Source of the DNA: Monosiga brevicollis MX1
Lineage: Eukaryota > Opisthokonta > Choanoflagellata > Craspedida > Salpingoecidae
Direction of reading: 5' to 3'
NCBI RefSeq assembly: GCF_000002865.3
Contig: NW_001865049.1
Coordinates: 481,455 to 545,454 of the forward strand
DNA length: 64,000 nt
Position 1 is the stretch's first letter. Each line of letters opens with the position of its first letter. The notes beneath the pieces are model-generated. The model searched no databases and was not told the DNA's origin. It saw nothing but the letters and a program-made list of their open reading frames with translations. The position numbers and the translations under genes are program-made. Below, one piece after another: positions 1 through 8,943 of this stretch.

Positions 1-518
1 TAAGGGCACGAAGGACCTTGGTCTGACCTATCGGTCTGGCCAGCACCTTCGCCTCACGACCTACACTGATGCGAGCTTTGCTCAAGAAACTGGTCGTAAG
101 TCTCGTGAAGGCTGCATTGTCTACCTCGCTGGTGGACCCGTGCAGTGGCGCTCCAAGCTACAGACGGTCACTGCCACGTCTACTGCTGAAGCCGAGTTTA
201 TGGCTGCTTACTCTGCGGCCAGCGAGACTATGTTTGTTGATCATTTGGTTCGTGAACTCTCACACGCCGTCTTCAAGCCCGTGTTGCTCAGTGACAACCA
301 GGCGGCGATCCACATGATTACAAACGGAGCCAACTCTCCGGGCTCCAAGCACATTGCTGTCAAGTATCGCTTTGTGCAAGAGAGGTATGAACGCAACCAG
401 CTCGATGTCGGTTCTGCGGGACCAAGGACATGGTTGCTGACCTTCTCACCAAGCTGCTCAATGGACCGAGCCATCGTCGTTTGTGTGACATGCTCTTCCG
501 TTCTCAGCTTGAAGGGGA
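1..518 (+). mobile_element. Ty1/copia retrotransposon fossil, 3' end of pol (RNase H region)
   Basis: The translated region carries the usual copia RNase H signatures in order: YTDASFAQ, GGPVQWRSK, STAEAEF, DNQAAI and SKHIAVKYRF. It is followed by a purine-rich tract at about 511-518 that has the position and composition of a copia polypurine tract just before the 3' LTR. The element is cut by the window edge on the left, so only its 3' part is visible. It looks broken and old. A LINE lies directly against its LTR on the right. Confidence 0.85.
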
Positions 519-652
519 GTATTAGAGGCACAATCTGAGACGGTATACTTTACCACGTTGTGTGTCCTCTGGTACTTGATGTTGTCCCACCTTGTTGTGT
601 AACATCTGGTTGTACCATCTTGTTGAGGCATCTGTTGGTCCCAACAGATTGC
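519..652 (+). repeat. Partial 3' LTR of the copia fossil
   Basis: The stretch begins directly after the purine tract and is non-coding, as expected for an LTR. It stops where the A/T-rich tail of the neighbouring minus-strand LINE begins (about 653). No second LTR copy is present in the window, so neither the LTR length nor the element's age can be measured here. The right boundary is approximate, because it is defined by the LINE tail and not by an LTR end. Confidence 0.5.
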
Positions 653-654
653 TG

Positions 655-986
655 ATATAATAAATAATAAATTAGGTGTTTGAACCTCAGAGCCGAAAGC
701 AAAGCTGTGCAACCCCGACATCAAAATCACGACGGCACGCAAAACAACACAAGAGAACAAGACATTTTCATCGGCTCCTATCATGCCGAGGAGTACAAGC
801 GCGAAGAATTACGCACATAGAAACAAAAATCATGAAAAACGACTAAGTATAACCAGAGATACGGCCATTTCAAACACTAGACACCCGAAAGGGCAGTCAC
901 ACATCACAAGTATAAGCCATCACAGCACAAACACAAAGAACACCACGGCACGCTCACATCCAACGAGACACAACGTCGGATTGAGG
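655..986. repeat. Left arm of the long inverted repeat (LINE 3' UTR)
   Basis: About 330 bp matching the reverse complement of 2075-2390 almost continuously, for example the shared blocks TCATCGGCTCCTATCATGCC and GATACGGCCATTTCAAACAC. It is explained by two LINE 3' UTR copies in opposite orientation and not by a DNA transposon with terminal inverted repeats, because the right arm has its own target duplication. Confidence 0.8.
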
Positions 987-2073
987 AAAACAACCGGCCA
1001 CAGAAGACAAAGACATCATACAAAGGACTTTACAAAAATTCAGCAAAAATACCACACAAATACAGTCAAAATCAAAGCAAAATTAAAACAAAAATACAAG
1101 ATCACAACGAGGAACCACCCTGGGAGCGACAGGTGCACACAGGGATCCCCACAGAGGGAACCCCGAGGCGGTGCCTACCTACGACGAGCGCAGGCAGACA
1201 CCGCCAAAGTGGCGCTGGATGTGGTCAGCGTTCATCTGATGGACCAGAGCCGCAAAGCGACCCTTCCACCGAGGAACAAAGGCCTCATCCAGCCCCGGCT
1301 GGTACACACCACGGGCCTCGGCGCAGCGGGCGAGCTGACCAAGCAGATCCACAAAGGAGGAGGCGAACCCACCGGTTGTCGTCATCGCCGCAGGGACGAT
1401 CAGAGTTTTTCCATGGTTGAAACCGGTGTAGTACTCGCGCTTCTCCTTTTCGGCTCGGCGAAGGGCAGCGCCCACCTTGATGCAGGCTTGCGAGGTGGTC
1501 GGGGGTTGGGCTGTGCGCACAGTCGCGTCAATGCCCAGGTCGGGCAGAGCTGGGCCCAAGGCACCGCCGGGAAAGGGGTTGCGGCAGTGCAGGTCGATGC
1601 GGCAGCTCTGACCGTTGGCGTTGTAGCCAGACTTTTCCACCCAGACATGGGAGAGGGTGGCGTACCTGAGCAGGCGGCCCATCTCGTCGCGAAGGGCGTT
1701 GTGACGCTTGATGGGACGGCAGGTCAGCAGGTGCTCGCGGGTCAGTCGCGGAGGTGTCTTGCTGCTGCAGAGCGGGCACTTGTCCGTCGGCTTGATGTTG
1801 ATGAGTTCATGGAGGCCAAAACCCATCATGGACACGACCGCAATGGCAAAGGTCGTGTCGCTCAAGCGACGCAACTTGTCTCGACCCCGCATGGTCAAGA
1901 CTGTGCTGACGCCCCACTCGCGTGAGGCCAGATATGCCTGCTGCAGGTCCAGCGCACACTTGGCCATCAGGTCGTCCAGTGCCGCCTTGGAGCGGAGGGC
2001 AATGATCTCAGCTGGTCGCTGGGTCGCCGCGTCCTTGACCGTGGCCATCTGGAAGCCAGCTCGCTGCACGTGG

Positions 2074-2452
2074 ACCTCAACCCGACGCTGTCTCTTGTTG
2101 TATGTGAGCGTGCCGTGGTGTTTTTTATGTTTGTGCTGTGATGGCTTGTAGTTGTGATGTGTGACTGCCTTTTTATGTGTCTAGTGTTTGAAATGGCCGT
2201 ATCTCTGGTTATACTTGGTCGTTTTGTACGATTTTTGTTTCTATGTGCGTAATTCTTCGCGCTTGTACTCCTCGGCATGATAGGAGCCGATGAAAATGTC
2301 TTGTTCTCTTGTGTTGTTTTGCGTGCCGTCGTGATTTTGATGTCAGCTTTGCTTTCAGCTCTGAGGTTCAAACACCTAATTTATTATTATCGGGGTTGCA
2401 CAGCTTTGCTTTCGGCTCTGAGGTTCAAACACCTAATTTATTATTACCTCAA
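2074..2452 (+). mobile_element. 5'-truncated LINE 3'-UTR copy inserted into the LINE above, with 7-bp target duplication
   Basis: 2081-2445 is a plus-strand copy of the same 3' UTR that lies on the minus strand at 655-986, so the two form a long inverted repeat with only scattered mismatches. The heptamer ACCTCAA occurs at both edges (2074-2080 and 2446-2452), as expected for a target-site duplication. The 3' edge ends in an ATTTATTATT tail. At the 5' edge the element's own sequence shares CCTCAA with the target, so the 5' junction shows microhomology. The last part (about 2345-2445) holds two copies of a unit of about 57 bp that is single in the other arm. Confidence 0.7.
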
Positions 2453-2655
2453 AGTCGGCAGCCCTCGATGCATCCTCTAAGAGCCGATCGTAGACCCGAG
2501 GGTAGCGAGTGGCCAGCTTGGCCATGTTGCAGACATAAGCCACCGGACCGCGCTCAACCAAGTCGTGCAGGCCAAAGCCCCCGGTGTTGGCCTGCGTAAA
2601 GATGCGAGCCTCCAGAGACAACCGCTGTCGCTTCTTGTTGTGGCATCTCTGGTTT

Positions 2656-3170
2656 GGCACGAGTTGCACTTTACCCTTTCCCTTCGCATATAAATTAGCA
2701 TCGAGCGACTCTACAGGCCGACTGCAGTTTGGTTCAATTGGCCTTGAGATGCCAACCAATCTTCCGCTTCGTCACGACGGACGTCCCTCGAAGCTCTTTC
2801 AGAACGCTTTCTCAACACCATGCACTTTCTTGCAACTCAAAACTGGCCTCCACACGCCGTGAAGCCTGGTAGCATCTGATCTCGCTTGCTGTTTCACACA
2901 TAAGGTAGTCTGCACGGGCCTGCATTATGACAGCATAGCATTCATTTTCACCTCGGTTGTGTTGCTCGCAAGGTTCGAGCAGGTTTTCCTCTAATCCCAT
3001 GATATAAGCTGAAAACAAATGGAGAGGGGGGTCACAATTGGTTCGTAATAAATGAGCTCAAATTGTTGGCATAAAAGCTGAACAATGACTCCCAACGAGA
3101 ATTTGTCTCGAGGACCCGAAAAGTTCCCGTGTGAGAGATGAAGACTCGAGTCTTTCCGCCCAAACACCAC
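2656..3170. other. Intergenic, no feature recognised
   Basis: Lies between the truncated 5' end of the LINE and the 3' end of the PHF12-like gene. Short open frames exist on both strands, but none shows a recognisable domain or a convincing splice arrangement. It probably includes the 3' UTR of the PHF12-like gene. Confidence 0.4.
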
Positions 3171-6126
3171 TCATGAGGCTTGAGCAAGCTCGCTGTACTG
3201 CATTTTGACTCCAGCGACTTCCAGGAGGTCTCCATGTTGCATCAAAATCGGCGCTTCAACATCTTCAAGTTTTCGATCATTGTGGCGGACCAAGCTTGGA
3301 TCGCTCCGCGTGAGCATCCAAACTCTGAGCGACACAGAGAGTCAGTCAGTAGTGACTTTGGTTCTTTCAGGGGTGTTATGAACCGATTGAAAACTCACTC
3401 TTGTAGGTCGTTGCGTTGTAGTTCCACGTCAACATTGCCAGTAGGATCAGTCAGAACAGGCCAGCAAGGCACAAATGGCAAATTCTCGTCTTCCGTATTG
3501 TCAAGCTCAAGCAGGCACAGCTCCGCTGATGGGTCAGTACCAATTCTACAAGAGTAGAAAACGAGAATCGAATATGAGCGAAGAAAGTTCGCATTCTGTC
3601 GAGCCATCCCTACGCACCGTAGATGCGCACAGTCTTGCTGTGAAGTGGCTTCATTTGGAACAAAAAAGAAACATTCACCTGTCGCGATGATGCGCTACAT
3701 ACAACAAGCAGCAAGTCAATGCCACAACGTGGTTAAGTTTAGTTGAGGCAAACACGACGCGAGTTGAAAGGCGACATGATATGCTTGTCCGAGTTTATTG
3801 AGAGTCGAGCAATACCATATGTGCGTCTTTGGGGCTGAGAGACGTCGGTGCCTCCTCTGGAACGATGGTCTTAGTCACCAGTCGGCTGAGCCAATCGCGC
3901 TCGCTAAGAACGGTTGCTCGCTCAGCGTCCCGCATGCTTTCTTCAGTCTCGAAAGTTGCTGTGCACGGGGGCTGAGGGGAACAAGCCACCGCTTTGGCAC
4001 GCGAGGGCCTTGCTGTTTTTCTTTCCTCTTGCAGAGCCTGCACTGTATGAGCCAAAGCATACGCATCGCGATAGGCGGACGAAGGTGCTTCCTGTACGCA
4101 TTTCATCACGTCGAATGAACCAAGAGCGACACCAACTGATGAAAAAAAAAAAAAAAACATGCGTTGCCATTGAACACATTGAACACTCACCAGCAACTGC
4201 CGCAGACAACGGACGCTAGTCCGAAGCTCATTCTCGGGCATATCGTCAACAATTCCTTCCAACGCCGTGAGCACGTCAGAATGCCCAAAATTGTTGTCTA
4301 AAAGCAAGGCGCCAGCTTGTCGCCTGTATTCAAATCCACGAGCAGCACACGAGCTGAGTGAGGACATTGACCCATAACAGACAATTCAAGTCGCAACACG
4401 GGAAGATACTTGCCGACGAGCAAGCTGGATGAACTGTGGCACGATTGAGCGAGACGTGAGTGGCTCATCGTGGTCGTGCCCGCGTGAGGGTATTGCTTTT
4501 AACCGCTGCGTTAAAGAAAAATCAGTCAAAAGGCACGATTAGCAGTGTTCTCAAAGGGTGCTCATCAGGTCATCGTGGCAGTGTGATGATCGTGGAGCAT
4601 TGGAGCTACCGGGTGCAAATGACAGCGCCAGCGGATATTGCGGGCGTGTGATGCTACTGGGGGGCTTGCGCAAGCGTGATGGAAAAACACCTTGCAATCG
4701 ATGCATTGGAGAGCGTTGTCGAGTGTACAAGCACTACAAATAAGGGGCAAGCATGAGGAGGCATTCATATTTTAAAATCCGCGGCATGGTGTCCTAAATA
4801 GTGCGGTAGAATCAACACACCGTTTACAGCCAAAACATAGAAGACGTTCTGGATAGGTGGCTGTGTATTGCGAGAGAGCTTCCATCTCTTCTGCACTTAG
4901 ACTATTGCTGCCATTCTTCTTCATTTGCTCCTCCCTTGTCACCGCTGCGCGAAGGGTAGAGCCTAAAACATTTGTCACATGTTATCATATTATCGCAGCG
5001 TGGATCGGTGCCAGCGAGTCGATCAAAAGCCTTGGACCGCATGCATCAAATCAATAAATAAAATGAACTAAAAGGATCTTGTCTTTCTGCTCTGACTTAC
5101 TTGATACGACGGTCGGCTCCAGGATGTTGTTGCTTGAATCAAGAAGCAGAAAGGCGGTGGGATTGGTGCTTTGCAATTTATTCATGATGGCTGTGAATAA
5201 GGGCGGAAGAACGCTGGGATTTGAAGGCTGCAGTCATAGGTGACAAAAAAGGGAAATAGTGAGGAAACCCTCGTGTGAGCACAAGCCACCCGGGTTGGCT
5301 CTACCGACCAAGGAACGAGCACGGCATGAGCGACAGAAATAGTCATCTCCATCAGCCACTTTATCGGGGTCTAGAGGAGGCTCGCTGCAGCAGTCCAAAG
5401 GCATTGGTATCATCGCAAGAGCAATCATGAAAAGAGGATGCAATAACAAGGTGAGCGCTAGCGACCAACAATGATGGGCCATGAGTTTGAGTAAAAAGAC
5501 ACAGCGGCAGTTTGACGGGTTTGAGCAGTGCAGCTGACCAGCAAAAGGGATGAAAAGAATTGGCACAAGCCTCACAGCACACAAGGTCTCCACCCAGCAT
5601 GCAGGCGGTGCAATTGTCGTTATTTGTGTCCGTAACTCCGCCAACCGCGCCTTCGTGGATCTCTGAGCAATTCATGGAAAGTCATGCACTCTTTAAGCGC
5701 AATCAAAACGGCGGCAGTCGATCACACACGTTGCTGTTGGGTACAGGGTTGGTAATATGAAGTACCTGTTGAGGATTGACAGGTGGTCATCGTGACAGGC
5801 TGTGGTAACTGGGGTGAACGCTATGAAGTGGATGAGCAAGAACAAGCATGAGAGATGAGGTGCAATGGCCCTGCTCGGTTTCGATTTGCAGCTCCAAGAC
5901 AGGTCGGCCCCAGGACCGCTAAAGCAATGCGACTCACTTTGGCGAGCTTGGGCATTTGTGCTGAATCGTGCATGTCTGCTGGTGATGGCGGTGGATGAAG
6001 AGCGAGACGCTCGTTGGTGTTTTCATTTGTGCTCGAGCTTTTAGCCCGTGCGTTGCTCTCGGCGTCCACGCTCACGTTTCGCTGGCGAGTGCGCTTGGCG
6101 CGACTTGGTGGTGTCACAGCACTCAT
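3171..6126 (-). CDS. PHF12: PHF12 (Pf1)-like protein: PHD finger, PHD finger, FHA-like domain
   Basis: A multi-exon nuclear protein. Exon 1 is 6126-5938 (MSAVTPPSRAKRTRQ..., basic). 5660-5539 plus 5384-5309 encode PHD finger 1: CTAC...CEAC...FHPFCCEPPL...YFCRSC. The Cys codon of CCEPPL is split by the intron and the phases close. 5227-5101 and 4962-4821 plus 4733-4610 lead into PHD finger 2: CFGC-X11-CIDC-X5-HHAC...WRCHLH. 4505-4410 and about 4350-3800 are linker exons. Exons near 3678, 3545-3399 and 3324-3171 encode a block ending IYGAIGTDPSAELCL ... MQHGDLLEVAGVKM, which resembles the start and end of an FHA fold. Human PHF12 has the same PHD-PHD-FHA order and acts in Sin3/HDAC repression. 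Junctions around 4410-4135 do not close in phase by my reading, so the linker model is incomplete. An AATAAA overlaps the frame at 3792-3797; a shorter isoform ending there is possible. Confidence 0.7.
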
Positions 6127-6933
6127 AGCGCAAGCCTTTGCCGTCGTGTATTGGCCGCCGAGTGCCGTGGTAACCTACCCTCGCCGCTATGTGATGTGTG
6201 TCAGATATGCCTTTCCATCTGGGGCGAGCAAAGAAGCTGAACTAGAGATTCAAAAGCGACACATGCAACAACACATCTGCTCGCACCAGCACACACATTG
6301 AGACTTGGCGCAAAAAGAGGCAGTCCAAGTGCCTTGCACGGCAATGAATGCAAATATCCAATTATGCCAGTGTCGGTTGCACCCACTTGCTCAGCGGGTG
6401 GGTGCCTTGAGCCGAAAACAGTTGTTGGGCTTGTCAACTTTCACTCACCCAAGTGTCGTCGTAGTGTGGTCCGGTAACGGTCAAATGCATGGTTGTTCAA
6501 ACGCGTGTTGGTCTGTATTTTCTTTTGTTCTTTCAACTTTTGTTGGTTCTCACTGACAACCCCGCTCTTTTTCTTCCTTGCGAAGCAGTCTGGCATTCGT
6601 GTAGAAACGAGCCAACAAAGCGTTGGCTCTTAAGAAAGCAAAGCGCACTTTGAATTTATTATCAGGAAGGAAAGGGCAAAGCAGAGAAGAGAGGGTGAAA
6701 AAAGCCCCGAAGACAAAACACTTGACCAAACAAACATTCACAGGACGGGGGAGTGGGAAGCGGCACTGAAGTAGCCGTGAACAACATCATGACAACTTTT
6801 GACACGCCATCCTTCCGATGCATAGCCATGGTAGACCTGGGGCCAAGGAGAAAACAAGGAAACAACCATCTACCCGAATGGGATGAACCGAAAAACAATA
6901 CTACGTGTCATTGACGCTTGAGTGGCAGCGCGC
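6127..6933. other. Intergenic, promoter side of PHF12-like gene
   Basis: Upstream of the PHF12-like start and downstream of ARPC3. It must hold the promoter and 5' UTR of the former and the 3' UTR of the latter. No conserved coding segment, RNA gene or repeat was recognised. Confidence 0.4.
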
Positions 6934-8424
6934 TTAGCGCGAGCCAGGTCCCTCAAGCGACTTGCCCAAAAATTTGCGTTTGGCAAAGCAAACCCACCAC
7001 TAAAGGCGAATAAGGCAATGAACGGTGTGTGTGCGTGAGGAGGAGGAGATGGAGAGGGAAGAAAGGGAGGGGGCCAGTAGAGAACGGATGGTAACGAAAG
7101 GAGGAAAAAAAAATTAATAATAATAAAACCAACCTTGGAGGGCTTATCTGAAGCATCACAGCAGCGCTCTGCAAGGCGGTTGCCCAATTCCTCGCGACAT
7201 TGCTTCAGATAGGCGCGCAATTCATCTGCAGTGGCGAGAAAAAAAAAAAACAACCAGAGAAAGAAGTGAGCCGTATGACCAGATGGCAATACAAAAAGTG
7301 AGGCAGCACACAATTGAGTCGATAAACGTACCGCCGTCCGATTTGCTCGAGAGAGGTTGGTAGTAAGAGCTCAACTGAAAGCCCGAATCGCAGGGTAGCT
7401 GCCATGACCGACACACCAAGAAGTGAGACTTGAGGAACCAAGTTTTCTGCCTGAGCGTGAGAAGGACATCACAACCAAGCTGTATAAAAATGCAATGACC
7501 GAATTGAGGATCGGTGCAACGCACCGAAAAGTTCTCTTGAGCGAGCTGGAACAGAGCACGCTGTGCGCCGTCTTTGGATGTAGTCTGTCAATTGCAGTGT
7601 CCACGTTGTGTGCGTTTGAGACTGCCGAGACACACTAAAGCGGAAGTGTTCGAGGGCCATCGACGCGTCAACCAACCTTGGCAACGCGCATGATGCATTG
7701 GTGCGTGTACAAAGTGAGGTAGATCAGCAGAAGATCTGCTGGACCCCTGACTTCATAACTCTGAAAGAAAACGTTGGCCTTGAAGAATTTGAGAGTTTCA
7801 TCGATAATGTCTACCTCATCCTCTGGGCCTAGAAGATAGCCATAGAGCCGCGGTTAGCACGATTGTGCAAGGAAACACAAGCCAAAATTGAAAAGCAACC
7901 GTTTGACGCAGAACGAGAGCATCTCAAGGGAAGGAACGCAAAGAGCGGTACCTGGTCGAGGAGCCGGGCCTCGGGTATGATGCGCATGGAAAGGTAAGAG
8001 GGCCACGCCACCCACAAGCTTGACGCCTTGGCGTTGGTTATGCGATGAGTGGTAAGCCTAGTCAAAGGCAACAAGCGACACGATAAATCAGAAAGCAGGC
8101 GCATGCCCAACTGTCACAGCGCCACCAGGACAATCGCTACCAAAACACAAGACGGGTGTCCAACTAAAGCACTGTAAATCTTTCTTGCGCCTCATAAACA
8201 ATGAGACAACCACTGCTCAGGTCGAGCGGTTGTGCCATGAAGACAAGAGGGCGCTGAACAGCTACAAGTTTTGTTTCAACCTTTCTTTTCTTCACGGTGG
8301 GAAGTGGCGAGCGCCAGAGAACCACAGGCCAGTGGCCTGATCGACACCACAAATTGACACAACATAACATAACACATGCATTGAAAACCCCAGGCAACGT
8401 CAAGAGGTACCGACATACCGGCAT
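6934..8424 (-). CDS. ARPC3: Arp2/3 complex subunit 3 (ARPC3, p21-Arc)
   Basis: Subunit of the Arp2/3 complex, which nucleates branched actin filaments. Seven coding exons close in phase: 8424-8419 (only ATG CCG), 8057-7952, 7828-7677, 7584-7525, 7398-7332, 7225-7134, 6999-6934. They give 182 residues; animal ARPC3 has about 178. Family hallmarks are visible in order: MP|AYHSS at the start, KLVGGVALLPF, GPAPRPGPEDEVDIIDE, FFKANVFFQSYE, IYLTLYTHQCI, DELRAYLKQCREELG, DKPSKWW and FAKRKFLGKSL. The first coding exon is only two codons; it is supported by the conserved M-P-A-Y-H-S start and a GTATGT donor. The protein extends a few residues past the usual KSL end. The gene is divergent from the phosphatase gene to its right. 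Confidence 0.95.
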
Positions 8425-8943
8425 GATGGCGAGACCTTGAAAGGGTCAGAGAACACGCCGCCCACGGATCCAACAATCAAAAGAAAGGAGCCGGCTGGCT
8501 CTGCTTCAACCCGCCGAGTCGCCGCCCGAGTCGCCCGCGGGAAGAGGAGGAGGAGGGAGAGAGGGAGTGAAATGGTCGAGACAAGTGCGCGAGTGACAAC
8601 TGGATCCACTGGAAAACCAAAGGGCATAGCCAAGTGGGATACTACACGAACAAATTGCGCGTTGTTCTTTTGCTGAACAACGTTTCTGGTTGTCTGCAAG
8701 CAAATCTGGCCCTTTCGAACGTCAGACAAACTCGTCACTCGTATTGTCAGAAAAAAAAGCGCGGTTGCGCGCGCAGGCACCGTCATTGAAGGTTGTTTGG
8801 GTACAGTGAGTTCATTGGTCCGGTGCTATTTTTTTTTTTTTTTTTTTTTTTTTTTTGATGCTCAACAGGCCGCTCGAAGTTGGCAGAGAGTACATCAAGA
8901 TCCAAAGTTAAAAACGCACAGCTCTTGTTCGGAACGTCAGAGC
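8425..8943. promoter_or_regulatory. Divergent intergenic region between ARPC3 and the rhodanese-phosphatase gene
   Basis: 519 bp separating two divergently transcribed start codons, so it presumably holds both promoters. It contains a run of about 29 T at 8828-8856 on the plus strand, about 90 bp before the phosphatase start. No TATA box was identified with confidence. Confidence 0.4.

Larger units (their letters stand above)
653..2655 (-). mobile_element. 5'-truncated LINE (non-LTR) with restriction-like endonuclease C-terminus
   Basis: Read on the minus strand. About 2650-2453 encodes a reverse-transcriptase thumb-like segment (TQANTGGFGLHDL). 2073-1179 encodes the C-terminus: a CX2C-X11-HX3C zinc knuckle (CPLCSSKT...REHLLTC) followed by RHNALRDE, and an R-I-D-L ... 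G-I-D-A-T-V block resembling the restriction-like endonuclease of R2/NeSL-type LINEs. A 3' UTR follows from 1178 to about 655, ending in a TTATT-rich tail (minus-strand sense) against the copia LTR. The coding part is interrupted at 2081-2445 by an opposite-strand insertion. Upstream of about 2650 nothing RT-like is visible, so the copy is 5'-truncated. Family assignment rests on motif order only; the clade is uncertain. Confidence 0.6.

Noticed and set aside
783-1925. 380-residue plus-strand open frame
   Set aside because: It runs antisense through the LINE 3' UTR and coding region; composition is shadow-like and no domain is seen.
655-2447. DNA transposon or foldback element with 330-bp terminal inverted repeats
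   Set aside because: The right arm has its own 7-bp target duplication and a TTATT-type tail, and the enclosed frame resembles a LINE C-terminus, so two opposite LINE 3' ends explain the structure better.
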